A DNA stretch of 12,807 nucleotides from Caldilineaceae bacterium (GCA_026645635.1 JAPKMV010000041.1:1-12807), one strand, 5' to 3'; counted from the stretch's first letter, positions 1 through 6,688 are shown. Translations and numbers: made by a program. Notes: a model not told the origin generated them from the sequence alone.

Positions 1-207
1 CTGCAATATGCCGACAACAGCAACTACAACGGCGTCACCACCGTGACCACCGACCTGACCGAGCACACGCCGGTAAAGCGCATGGAAACCAAGACCTATT
101 ATTGGCGGGTGCAGATGTACGATGTGGATCGCAATCCGGGGCCGCTGATCGAGGGGGAATTTGTGATCGGCAGCCGCATCTATCTGCCGATCATCGAATC
201 ACAGTGA
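1..207 (+). CDS. C-terminal fragment of a secreted/surface protein with IYLPII tail
   Basis: Frame 1 is open from the window edge to TGA at 205-207 and gives the last 68 residues of a larger protein. The stretch TKTYYWRVQMYDVDRNPGP resembles the closing strands of a fibronectin type III-like or other beta-sandwich domain (the YYWRV...D.xGNxGP pattern). The chain ends in SRIYLPIIESQ. Short tails of the form (V/I)YLP(L/I)(I/V) are common at the C-termini of secreted Chloroflexota proteins and probably act in sorting or anchoring; that is from general knowledge, not shown here. The start, signal peptide and remaining domains lie outside the window, so no function can be given. The gene converges on the DUF418 gene with only 5 bp between the two stop codons. 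It is the only real + strand gene visible. Confidence 0.8.
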   Translation: MQYADNSNYNGVTTVTTDLTEHTPVKRMETKTYYWRVQMYDVDRNPGPLIEGEFVIGSRIYLPIIESQ

Positions 208-216
208 GTTTCTCAC
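204..216. other. Small palindrome spanning the two convergent stop codons
   Basis: GTGAG-TTT-CTCAC is a 5-bp inverted repeat with a 3-nt loop. Both convergent stop codons (TGA at 205-207 on the + strand and the complement of 213-215 on the - strand) lie inside its arms. There is no following T-run in either direction, so it is at best a weak bidirectional end signal. Confidence 0.3.
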
Positions 217-1481
217 GCACGCCGCCGGAGCGGTTGCCACTTCCAGTAGGTCATCGAACGCCAGAGCCATTCTGCCGGTCCGTAGAGGAAGCGCCGCATC
301 CACCAGTGGCTGAAGGGAATCAGCAGCAGATAGATCACGACCGTCAGCACAATGCCCCATGCCGCGCCGACCTGGCCAAACAGCCCTAGACCATAGCCGT
401 AGAAGATCATGGTGGCAATGATCGACTCCAGAAGATAGTTGGTCAGCGCCATCTGCCCCACCGGCGCCAGCACCGCCAGCCACCGCCCCCACGGCGGACG
501 CAGCGCCAACAGGCAGATCGCCGCGACGTAACCAAGCATCAGCAGCGGCGCGGCGATCCCCTGCGCGACGGTGGCGATTACCAGTGTGACGGACGCGTCG
601 TAGCGCGGGATGCTCATGATCAATGTGGCGTAGAGGGCGTTGCCGAGCAGCCCGACGGTGAAGCCCCAAATGAGCAGCTTGCGGAAGAACGAGCGATGCG
701 CCTCCAGGTCGGCGAAGATGCGCCGCCGGCCAAACCAGATGCCCACCAGGAACAGCGCCAGGACGTTGAAGCCGAGCACGAAGACCGAAATCAGCCCCAT
801 GTTCAGGTAGTCGTAAACGCGCTGTGCGGTGATCTCCAGGAAATTGCCGCTGGTGTAGGCTGCGTAGCTGCGGTCGACGTCGGCCAGGAAGCCGGCTTTG
901 GTCGCAGCAAAGGCCGCCTCGATCTGCTGTGCGCCTTCGGGCGTCGCGCTGCCCAGCGCCACCAGGCCGATGGCCCCGGCCATGAACAGCAGCGGGATGG
1001 CGATCAGAATCACTGCCCAGATCAGCAGCGTCCGCGGCTTCGCCTTGCGGAACAGGAGCAGCGGGAAGCCGAGCAGCGCATAGATGATCAGAATGTCGCC
1101 CGGCCAGATCAAGAAGGCGTGAACGATGCCGATCAGCAGCAGCGCCAGCAGCCGCCGCATGTAGAAGGGAACGAAGCGCCGTCCGCGCGCCTCGATGCGC
1201 TCCATCAGCAGGAACATGCCCAGCCCAAAGAGCAGCGAGAAGAGCGCGTAGAACTTCCCCTCCCCCAGAAAATGAATCAGCCAGGTAGCGGCCCAGTCAT
1301 ACCAGGGCATGGCCGGGTCAGCCGGGAACACGAGCGACTGAAACGGGTAGCTGAAGATCGCCATGTTGACCAGCAGGATGCCAAAAAGCGCAAAGCCGCG
1401 CAGGATGTCGACGATCTGGATGCGTTCGGCTTGCTGGATAGGGGCGATCTTCGGTTCAAGCAACACGGGCGAAGCAGTCAT
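213..1481 (-). CDS. DUF418 family (YeiB-like) multi-pass membrane protein
   Basis: A 422-residue integral membrane protein. The N-terminus carries the family signature RIQIVDILRGFALFGILLVN, followed by a series of hydrophobic helices. The C-terminal third (GQMALTNYLLES through the WWxRRFLYGPAEWLWRS region) matches the DUF418 domain. Family members, including YeiB of E. coli, are inner-membrane proteins of uncertain role, sometimes proposed as transporters or acyltransferase relatives; no function is assigned here. The ATG at 1481 is chosen over an upstream in-frame start at 1544 because GGAGGAG (complement of 1484-1490) stands directly before it and the family motif begins shortly after. The longer start would run back over the end of the preceding gene. 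It is the last gene of the minus-strand group, 34 bp after the MDR gene, and ends tail to tail with the left-edge gene. Confidence 0.9.
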   Translation of the reverse strand: MTASPVLLEPKIAPIQQAERIQIVDILRGFALFGILLVNMAIFSYPFQSLVFPADPAMPWYDWAATWLIHFLGEGKFYALFSLLFGLGMFLLMERIEARGRRFVPFYMRRLLALLLIGIVHAFLIWPGDILIIYALLGFPLLLFRKAKPRTLLIWAVILIAIPLLFMAGAIGLVALGSATPEGAQQIEAAFAATKAGFLADVDRSYAAYTSGNFLEITAQRVYDYLNMGLISVFVLGFNVLALFLVGIWFGRRRIFADLEAHRSFFRKLLIWGFTVGLLGNALYATLIMSIPRYDASVTLVIATVAQGIAAPLLMLGYVAAICLLALRPPWGRWLAVLAPVGQMALTNYLLESIIATMIFYGYGLGLFGQVGAAWGIVLTVVIYLLLIPFSHWWMRRFLYGPAEWLWRSMTYWKWQPLRRRA

Positions 1482-1515
1482 TTCTCCTCCTCGCTGTTCA
1501 TAGCCGTTCCTGTAG

Positions 1516-2526
1516 TCACGGTGACACCAACACCACATTGCCAATCACCTCGCCGCTTTCGAGCAGCGCGTTGGCTTGTGCAGCCTCCAGGATCGGGAAG
1601 CGGGCGGCGATCACCGGCTGGATTTTGCCCTGCGCCAGCCACTGAAAGAGCGTCGCCCAGTCCTCCAGATAGGATTTCTGGTCGAAGAGAAAATAGGTCG
1701 AGGTGCCGTACAGCGCCAACGATTTCCCGTTCGGCGTCACTTTGGTGCGCAGCGCCAGCGCCAGGATGCACGCCAGCTCGCCCCGGCTGGCCGGCTCGCC
1801 AAAGCTGACCATGCGCCCGCCGCGGCGCAGCAGCGACAGCGCACCCTGCATCGCCTCCAGCCGCATCATGCCGTCGAGCACCACATCCAGCCCGTTCGGT
1901 TCCGCCTGCCGGATCACCGCCACGAAGTCTTGCGTGCGGTAGTCGATGGCCGTGGCGCCGTAGGCGAGCACGGTGGCGTGTTTGCGCTGCGAGGCGATGG
2001 CATAGAGCTTCAGCCCTGCCAACGCGCCCAACTGGAGCAGCGCTGTGCCGATCCCGCCGCTGGCGCCGATGATCAGTGCGGTTTCGCCGCCGCGCACCTT
2101 GGCCACGCGGTGCATGGTCTGGTAGGCGACGATGTAGTCCAAGATCAGCGGCGCGGCCTCCGCAGGGTCGAGCGTGGCGGGGACAGGGATCAGGCGGTCG
2201 GCGCGCCAGTAGAGCACCTCGGTGTAGCCGCCGACCACGGTCAGCACGCCGACGCGCGCGCCCACGGCCACATTGCGCACATGCTTGCCCACGGCCTCCA
2301 CGTCGCCGATGACGGCGTAGCCCGGCGTGAAGGGCAGCTTCTGTCCCAGGAAGGTGCCGCTGTAGAGCGCCTCGCCGCGGCGCACGCTCACATCCGGGCG
2401 CGAAACGGTCGCGGCCAGCACACGGATGCGCACTTCACCTTTGGCGGGCGGGCGCAGGTCGCGCTCGACGACTTGCAGCACTTCGGGGCCGCCGCACCGC
2501 GTCACCAATAGAGATCGGTACTTCAT
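1516..2526 (-). CDS. Zinc-independent MDR / quinone oxidoreductase-like NAD(P)H enzyme
   Basis: A 336-residue medium-chain dehydrogenase/reductase. The N-terminal GroES-like half contains GPEVLQVVE near residue 13 and PFTPGYAVIGDVEAVG (65-80). The Rossmann half contains the nucleotide-binding motif GASGGIG at 154-160. The position that carries the catalytic zinc cysteine in alcohol dehydrogenases reads SRPDV (42-46), and the structural-zinc cysteine lobe is absent, so this belongs to the zinc-free quinone oxidoreductase/enoyl reductase side of the family. It is likely a soluble NAD(P)H-dependent reductase of quinones or activated enones; the substrate cannot be read from sequence. It starts 11 bp after the small membrane protein gene and precedes the DUF418 gene by 34 bp, so the three are probably cotranscribed. 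The Shine-Dalgarno signal is weak, which suggests coupling to the gene in front. Confidence 0.9.
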   Translation of the reverse strand: MKYRSLLVTRCGGPEVLQVVERDLRPPAKGEVRIRVLAATVSRPDVSVRRGEALYSGTFLGQKLPFTPGYAVIGDVEAVGKHVRNVAVGARVGVLTVVGGYTEVLYWRADRLIPVPATLDPAEAAPLILDYIVAYQTMHRVAKVRGGETALIIGASGGIGTALLQLGALAGLKLYAIASQRKHATVLAYGATAIDYRTQDFVAVIRQAEPNGLDVVLDGMMRLEAMQGALSLLRRGGRMVSFGEPASRGELACILALALRTKVTPNGKSLALYGTSTYFLFDQKSYLEDWATLFQWLAQGKIQPVIAARFPILEAAQANALLESGEVIGNVVLVSP

Positions 2527-2537
2527 GCGCAGCTACA

Positions 2538-2744
2538 CTACTTCTTCTCCAGCAGCGCCAGCAGGTCGTACACCACAAAGGCGGGCCAGACCAGCCCCTT
2601 GAAAAACGCCTTGACGCGCGCTTCGTTTGTCTCGGCGCGCTTGAAATAGTAGACCCACGCGCCGATCATGCCGATGCCATAGACGGCGTCGGCGCCGCCG
2701 CCAGAATGCACCACAGTCGGTTTTGGCTGCTCTTGGGTAGTCAT
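2538..2744 (-). CDS. Small conserved-looking membrane protein, 68 aa, unknown function
   Basis: A 68-residue protein that I do not recognise by name. Residues 1-19 are polar (TTQEQPKPTVVHSGGG). Two hydrophobic stretches follow, about 20-34 (AVYGIGMIGAWVYYF) and 48-65 (FFKGLVWPAFVVYDLLALL), separated by a charged KRAETNEARVK linker, and the end is EKK. This fits a hairpin of two short membrane helices, or one helix plus an amphipathic segment. Support for a real gene: coding-like composition, tight spacing (11 bp) to the MDR gene behind it, ACAGG upstream of the ATG, and a good extended -10 promoter further upstream. It is the first gene of the three-gene group ending with DUF418. No function is proposed. 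Confidence 0.75.
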   Translation of the reverse strand: MTTQEQPKPTVVHSGGGADAVYGIGMIGAWVYYFKRAETNEARVKAFFKGLVWPAFVVYDLLALLEKK

Positions 2745-2814
2745 GGTTGCCTGTGTTCCTTTCGATTACACAACAATTGAGTGCGCTGTTCATACAGACC
2801 GCGTCTGCGGTTAT

Positions 2815-2846
2815 CAAGAACACTATACGTTCACGCAGCGTTCTTG
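2815..2846. promoter_or_regulatory. 7-bp inverted repeat enclosing a second -10-like box
   Basis: CAAGAAC (2815-2821) and GTTCTTG (2840-2846) are perfect inverted repeats 18 nt apart. Between them, on the minus strand, is TATAGT (complement of 2822-2827), one base from the -10 consensus. A two-fold site around a -10 box is how many repressors bind, but no -35 box is evident and this may be chance. Confidence 0.25.
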
Positions 2847-2878
2847 GTTGCACGCTGCCCATAGAATCGCACCGAATT

Positions 2879-2925
2879 TTCTTCTCTGCGAACCTCTGCG
2901 CCTCCGCGTCTCTGCGTCAAAGGGG
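2879..2925. repeat. Dispersed CTCTGCG/GCGTCTCTGCGTC repeat, copy 1
   Basis: This stretch contains CCTCTGCGCC, CCGCGTC and TCTGCGTCAAA in phased 7-8 nt steps. It aligns with the right arm of the foldback inside the glycyl radical enzyme (about 6032-6073), with most bases identical over about 40 positions and in the same orientation. Repeats of this wording are scattered through many large bacterial genomes with unknown mobilising enzyme. Only one arm is present here. Confidence 0.65.
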
Positions 2926-2974
2926 TCTTTTCAAACAGTTTCTTAGGCTGCATCCTTTGCGCGTGTCCAGCGAG

Positions 2975-2983
2975 ATTATAGCA
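2975..2983 (-). promoter_or_regulatory. Extended -10 promoter for the small protein / MDR / DUF418 group
   Basis: On the minus strand the sequence reads TGTGC-TATAAT, a perfect TATAAT (complement of 2975-2980) with the TGn extension (2981-2983). No good TTGACA box sits 16-18 bp upstream, as expected for an extended -10 promoter. It lies about 230 bp before the ATG at 2744, so the predicted transcript has a long leader that includes the dispersed repeat. Composition around it is AT-rich compared with the surrounding DNA. Confidence 0.55.
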
Positions 2984-3017
2984 CAGCCACTGACCGGCTC
3001 AGCTTAAGTCTGCGTGC

Positions 3018-3045
3018 CTCGGCGGCTGGCGGTGTCGTCGCCGAG
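3018..3045 (-). terminator. GC-rich hairpin just after the activase stop
   Basis: CTCGGCG (3018-3024) pairs with CGCCGAG (3039-3045) around a 14-nt loop. It begins 11 bp downstream of the activase stop on the minus strand, between that gene and the next promoter. There is no U-run after it, so it is only a candidate for a weak or factor-assisted terminator, or a 3'-end stabiliser. Confidence 0.25.
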
Positions 3046-3056
3046 TGCGGGTGCCG

Positions 3057-4172
3057 TCATCCGCCCACGCGCACCGCGATCCCTGCCGGCGCGACCTGCT
3101 CCGTCACCTGTGCCGCCAGCCGCCGCACCTCTGCCGCGGGCAGCCGTGGCTGCTCCGCCCAGGGATAATCCCGCCCCAGCGCATCGTACTTTGCCTTGCC
3201 GAAGGTGTGATAAGGCAGGAGATCGATCGACGCAGCCGGGCGCGCCAGTTCCAGCACGAACGCGGCGATGGCCGCCAGGCTGGCCGCGTCGGCGTTGAAG
3301 CCCGGAATGACCGGCACGCGCACGACCACTTTCGGCCCCGGCAGCTGCGCCACCCGCCGCAGGTTCGCCAGGATCAGCGCGTTGTCTAGCCCGGTGTGCT
3401 CGCGGTGCACCGCCGGGTCGATGTGCTTCACGTCGAAGAGCAGCACATCCAGCAGCGGCAGCAGTTGCGCCAGGACTTCCCACTGCGTGTGGCCGCAGGT
3501 CTCCATGGCCGTGGCGATGCCCTCGTCCCTGGCCAGCCGCAGCAACGCGGCGCAGAAGGCCGGCTGCATCGTCGGTTCGCCGCCGGTGAGCGTCAGCCCG
3601 CCGCCGTCGCCGTAGAACGGCCGGTCGCGGCGCACCTGGGCCATCACGTCGCCGGCCGTGCGCCATGCACCGACCCAACTCAGCGCGCCGGTGGGGCAGA
3701 CATGAATGCGGGCGTCGATCTCCTCCTGTTGACTGGCGCTGCGTCGCCGAGTCGCCTGCCAGGCCGGCATACACGCCGCGCAGGGTTCGGCAAACTGGCC
3801 GCAGTCGATGCACTGGCCGCCGCGCAGCATCAACTCCGGCTGCAACTCCTGCGACTCCGGGTTGGCACACCAGCCGCAGTGCAGCGGGCAACCCTTCAGA
3901 AAGACATTCGTGCGCACCCCCGGCCCGTCGTGCATGGACATCCGCTGCACGTTGAAGACGACGCCACGCGTCTGCTCCAATTCCTGGCGTTCCCCCTCGC
4001 CCAAAATGTAGAGCGAGATGCCATCTCGCTCTACAAAGACGCCGTCGCGAGTCTCTCCCACTTCTCGATGTGTCGCGTCGCCCAACTTGTAGAGCGAGAT
4101 GCCATCTCGCTCTACATCACGCACCATCTTGGCGTCTTGGCGTCTTTGCGTGAAACTCCCAACCCCGCTCAT
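3057..4172 (-). CDS. Radical-SAM glycyl radical enzyme activating protein with repeat-derived N-terminal extension
   Basis: Predicted to generate the glycyl radical on the enzyme encoded directly upstream, using SAM and a [4Fe-4S] cluster. In the 371-aa reading the canonical start of the family, RGVVFNVQRMSMHDGPGVRT, begins only at residue 69. The radical-SAM cysteines CPLHCGWC are C95, C99 and C102, and GGLTLTGGEP (191-200) is the SAM-contacting GGE region. A reduced ferredoxin-like insert has C121, C124, C131, C134 and C159 (VCPTGAL), fewer than the eight cysteines of two-cluster activases. Residues 1-64 are largely translated repeat, with VERDGISLY occurring twice. The ATG at 4172 overlaps the upstream stop in ATGA, suggesting coupling, but a TTG at 3980 with GGGGG upstream would give a normal 307-aa protein. 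Which start is used is uncertain; the function is well supported. Confidence 0.88.
   Translation of the reverse strand: MSGVGSFTQRRQDAKMVRDVERDGISLYKLGDATHREVGETRDGVFVERDGISLYILGEGERQELEQTRGVVFNVQRMSMHDGPGVRTNVFLKGCPLHCGWCANPESQELQPELMLRGGQCIDCGQFAEPCAACMPAWQATRRRSASQQEEIDARIHVCPTGALSWVGAWRTAGDVMAQVRRDRPFYGDGGGLTLTGGEPTMQPAFCAALLRLARDEGIATAMETCGHTQWEVLAQLLPLLDVLLFDVKHIDPAVHREHTGLDNALILANLRRVAQLPGPKVVVRVPVIPGFNADAASLAAIAAFVLELARPAASIDLLPYHTFGKAKYDALGRDYPWAEQPRLPAAEVRRLAAQVTEQVAPAGIAVRVGG
4007..4035. repeat. Perfect 29-bp palindrome, copy 1
   Basis: Arms TGTAGAGCGAGATG (4007-4020) and CATCTCGCTCTACA (4022-4035) are perfect 14-bp inverted repeats around a single C. The element is read through in the activase frame as VERDGISLY. 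It is identical to the copy at 4088-4116, start to start 81 bp away. As RNA it would form a very stable hairpin in the message between the glycyl radical enzyme and the activase core. Confidence 0.9.
4088..4116. repeat. Perfect 29-bp palindrome, copy 2
   Basis: It has the same 14-bp arms (4088-4101 and 4103-4116) and the same central C as copy 1. The 81-bp offset is exactly 27 codons, so both copies are translated alike. The two copies bound a 110-bp block (4007-4116) that looks like a miniature element with palindromic ends; no transposase or target-site duplication is visible. Confidence 0.9.
4126..4158. repeat. Dispersed GGCGTCTTGGCGTCTTTGCGTG repeat
   Basis: Phased TTGGCGTC-TTGGCGTC-TTTGCGTG units directly follow the palindrome block. 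In the activase frame they read FTQRRQDAK, the usual translation of this class of repeat. The unit is related to the CTCTGCGTC repeats at 2879-2925 and 5963-6073 but diverged. It lies in the first 15 codons of the annotated activase. Confidence 0.6.
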
Positions 4173-6646
4173 GTATCCCCAAACTCCGTGCGCCGGATGA
4201 TCTCGTCCTGCAACTCCCGGTCCAACTCGGTGAAGTATGCACTATAGCCCGCCACGCGGACAACCAGCGCGCGGTATTCTTCCGGGTTGGCCTGGGCCGC
4301 GCGCAGTGTATCCGCCGCAACCACGTTGAACTGCACGTGGGGCACGTGGAGCGCCGCAAAGCCGCGCAGCAAGTTGGCGAACTTGTGCAGCGCCGCCGGC
4401 CCGTCGAAGAATGAGGGCAGGAACTTCATGTTGAGCAGCGTGCCGTTGGAAGCCAGCCGCAGGTCGAGTTTGCTCACCGAGTGGAGCACCGCCGTGGCGC
4501 CGAGCAGGTCGCGACCGGCCATCGGCGAGAGGCCGCCATCGGCCAGAGGCGCACCGGCATGGCGGCCGTCGGGCGTGGCGCCCACGTTGGCGCCCATGGG
4601 CACGTGGGCGGAGACGGTGTAGAAACCGGGCTGATAGACGCCGCCGCGGATCGTCGGGTACTGTTCGACCAGGGAGCAATAACGGTCGCCCCAGCGGGCC
4701 GCGTACTGATCGACCCGCTCGTCGTCGTTGCCGTACTTGGGCGCCCGGTGGATCAGCCGCTGGCGCAGGTTTTCCTGGCCGGCGAAATCCGTGCGCAGCG
4801 CATCCAGCAGGTCACTGGCCACGAGCCACTGTTCATCGAACACCGCCTGCTTCACCGCCGCCAGGCTGTCCGCCACGTTGGCGATCTGCACGCCCTGCAC
4901 GCCGGAGAAGTTGTAGCGGGCGCCGCCGGCGGTCACATCCACCCCGCGCGCCACACAGTCGTGGATTACCAGCGAGAGGAAGGGCGAGGGCAGCACGTCG
5001 GCGTGCACCTGGTCCACCACGTTGCAGCCCTTGACCATGAGCGCCACGAAGTGGGCAAGCTGCTGATCGTAGGCGGCCTCCAACTCGGCGAAATCGTGCA
5101 TCTCGTCCAGACGCGGCGTGGGCAGGCCGATCAGATCGTCGCTGTGCGGGTCGCGGCCGCCGAAAAGCGTCAATTCGAGCACGCGGGTCAGGTTGAACAT
5201 CGACGCGTCGCTCCAGCCCAACGCCTTGCCCGGCGTGGAAAGCTCGACGCAGCCGACGACCGCGTAGTTGCGCGCCTCGTCCAGCGGCAGGCCGCGGTTC
5301 ACCTGGCCGGGGATGATCACCTCGTCGTTGAAGACTTGCGGCATCCCGCTGCCCTTGCCGATGACGAAGGCTGCGGCCTCCAGAAACTCCTGCGGGCTGC
5401 GGTTGTGGACGCGGATCGAAAGGTTCGGCTGCGTCATGCCCAGGTCGGCCTGGGCGCGCAGGCACATGTAGGAGAGCAGGTTGGTGGCGTCGCTGCCGTC
5501 GGCCAACTGCCCGCCGAGCGCGATGTTGAAGCCGATGGGGAAGCCGGCGAAGTAACGCGCGCTGTGGCTGCTGCGCAGCAGCACAATCTCGTTGAACTTG
5601 AGCCAGAGCTGCTCCAGCCACGCCTGGGCGTCGGTTAACGTGAGCCGGCCCAGCGCCAGATCCTGCTTCAGGTAGGGCAGCATGTACTGGTCGAAGCGGC
5701 CCGGCGAGAAACTACTGGCGTTGGATTCGATCTGGAGCAGCACGAAGAGAAACCAGACCGCCTGCAGCGCCTCCGGGAAATCCCGCGCCGGGTGTTCGGA
5801 CAACCAGCGGCAGCGGCCGGCGATGTGCTCCAACTCAAGCCGCCGGGCCGGCTCACCGTCCCGCGCCAGTTGCGCCGCCAACTCCGCATAGCGCAGCATA
5901 TACGCCTGCGCCGCTTCGAGGGCAATCAACGCTGCGTCATAAAAGATCAGGCGTTCGTCGGTTTGAGCTGACGCAGAGGCGCGGAGATGCAGAGGCAACG
6001 CAGAGAAACCTTTTGGTGACTCTGACTCGCCTTCTCTCTGCGCATCTCTGCGCCTTTGCGTCTCTGCGTCAAAAGAACTCTCTCGCGTCTCCTCCACCTG
6101 CCGGCGCAGCCCGCCGATGCCCAACCGCAGCCAGCCCTCCACGTCGGGCAGGATGTGACCCTGGGCGTGGTCGGTCTGGTTCAGCGAAAAGGCTTTGCCG
6201 CGCACGGCCACGCGCACGTCGTCGGGCACGCGCTGGGCGACGATATCCTCGACCGTCTTGCCGCGCCAGTAGGGGAAAATCTCCTCCCGCAGTTCCCGGA
6301 TCTGCTCCGGCGTGATGTTGAAGCGATCCTGCGGCCGCGTGGGCAGAATCTCCAGCTCGCGGTCGATCCAGTCGACGGCCCCCTCGGGCGCGATGACGCC
6401 CATGCGCGGCAGCAGTGAGCGGTTGCCGACGATCAGCTCGTCCGGCTCAATCGAGATGGTCAACGTGTGCACCAGGTGCAGGAGCATCCGGGCACGCCGG
6501 ATTGCCATCGGTTGCCCCTCGGTCGCCTGGTAGCTCTCTGTGGTGAAGCGCGCCCGCTCCGCGCGTGCGGTCGGGCGCGTCGTCTGCCACTCCGCGCGCG
6601 GGAAGCCGAGGGTAGGGTCGGCGGTGTGTTCCATGAGTGCAATCAT
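4169..6646 (-). CDS. Glycyl radical enzyme, PFL2/dehydratase-type eliminase, with in-frame repeat insertion
   Basis: An oxygen-sensitive radical enzyme of the pyruvate formate-lyase superfamily, 825 aa. The glycyl loop RVAGYSAYF near the C-terminus puts the radical on Gly800. The thiyl site is GCVELSTPGK, with Cys466 and Glu468. The single Cys followed by Val-Glu is the pattern of eliminases (diol, choline, hydroxyproline and related lyases) rather than the Cys-Cys of true pyruvate formate-lyase, so C-O or C-N elimination from a diol-like substrate is expected; the substrate is unknown. Residues about 192-228 are a translated dispersed repeat in a linker before YDAALIALEAAQAY; without it the length is about 788, normal for the family. 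ATG 6646 is preferred for GGAAGG (complement of 6651-6656) four bases upstream; a TTG at 6685 adds 13 residues. Its TGA overlaps the activase ATG. Confidence 0.92.
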   Translation of the reverse strand: MIALMEHTADPTLGFPRAEWQTTRPTARAERARFTTESYQATEGQPMAIRRARMLLHLVHTLTISIEPDELIVGNRSLLPRMGVIAPEGAVDWIDRELEILPTRPQDRFNITPEQIRELREEIFPYWRGKTVEDIVAQRVPDDVRVAVRGKAFSLNQTDHAQGHILPDVEGWLRLGIGGLRRQVEETRESSFDAETQRRRDAQREGESESPKGFSALPLHLRASASAQTDERLIFYDAALIALEAAQAYMLRYAELAAQLARDGEPARRLELEHIAGRCRWLSEHPARDFPEALQAVWFLFVLLQIESNASSFSPGRFDQYMLPYLKQDLALGRLTLTDAQAWLEQLWLKFNEIVLLRSSHSARYFAGFPIGFNIALGGQLADGSDATNLLSYMCLRAQADLGMTQPNLSIRVHNRSPQEFLEAAAFVIGKGSGMPQVFNDEVIIPGQVNRGLPLDEARNYAVVGCVELSTPGKALGWSDASMFNLTRVLELTLFGGRDPHSDDLIGLPTPRLDEMHDFAELEAAYDQQLAHFVALMVKGCNVVDQVHADVLPSPFLSLVIHDCVARGVDVTAGGARYNFSGVQGVQIANVADSLAAVKQAVFDEQWLVASDLLDALRTDFAGQENLRQRLIHRAPKYGNDDERVDQYAARWGDRYCSLVEQYPTIRGGVYQPGFYTVSAHVPMGANVGATPDGRHAGAPLADGGLSPMAGRDLLGATAVLHSVSKLDLRLASNGTLLNMKFLPSFFDGPAALHKFANLLRGFAALHVPHVQFNVVAADTLRAAQANPEEYRALVVRVAGYSAYFTELDRELQDEIIRRTEFGDT
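5963..6073. repeat. Foldback dispersed repeat inserted in frame in the glycyl radical enzyme gene
   Basis: The left arm (about 5969-6007, TGACGCAGAGGCGCGGAGAT...) and right arm (about 6032-6073, ending TCTGCGTCAAAAG) are imperfect inverted repeats around a central spacer. The right arm matches the intergenic copy at 2879-2925. The block is 111 nt, a multiple of three, with no stop codon in the gene's frame; it reads FDAETQRRRDAQR at one end and LPLHLRASASAQ at the other, the familiar translations of this repeat class. Confidence 0.85.
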
Positions 6647-6664
6647 ACGTCCTTCCAACTTTTC

Positions 6665-6684
6665 TGAACGGGAATTGCCGTTCA
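6665..6684. repeat. 7-bp inverted repeat between GMC and glycyl radical enzyme genes
   Basis: TGAACGG (6665-6671) and CCGTTCA (6678-6684) enclose GAATTG. It lies in the 42-bp gap between the GMC stop and the chosen ATG of the glycyl radical enzyme, and would form a small hairpin upstream of its ribosome binding site. The stem is short, so significance is doubtful. Confidence 0.4.
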
Positions 6685-6688
6685 AATC

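Larger units (their letters stand above)
2745..3056. other. 312-bp intergenic region between activase and small membrane gene
   Basis: No gene is supported here. From right to left along the minus transcript it holds a GC-rich hairpin after the activase stop (3018-3045), an extended -10 promoter (2975-2980), a CTCTGCGTC-type dispersed repeat (about 2879-2925), a CAAGAAC/GTTCTTG inverted repeat (2815-2846) that encloses a second TATAGT box, and a small ACCGC-GTCT-GCGGT hairpin (2798-2811). Short + strand reading frames across it have no coding character and translate the repeat. Confidence 0.75.

Noticed and set aside
696..1808. A 370-codon + strand open frame across DUF418 and MDR genes
   Set aside because: The product is Gln/Arg/Asp-rich and without domain character, spans two clear genes on the other strand and has no ribosome binding site context; shadow.
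1576..2511. A 311-codon + strand open frame opposite the MDR gene
   Set aside because: It mirrors the MDR gene exactly; the GASGGIG motif and family architecture are on the minus strand.
4007..4116. A two-repeat CRISPR-like array
   Set aside because: There are only two copies, the repeats are full palindromes, the 52-bp spacer is translated, and no cas genes are near; better seen as a palindromic mobile repeat.
4481..5638. A 385-codon + strand open frame opposite the glycyl radical enzyme
   Set aside because: It is antisense to a gene with intact catalytic motifs; its translation is His/Val/Arg/Ala-rich with no recognisable domain, typical of high-GC shadow frames.
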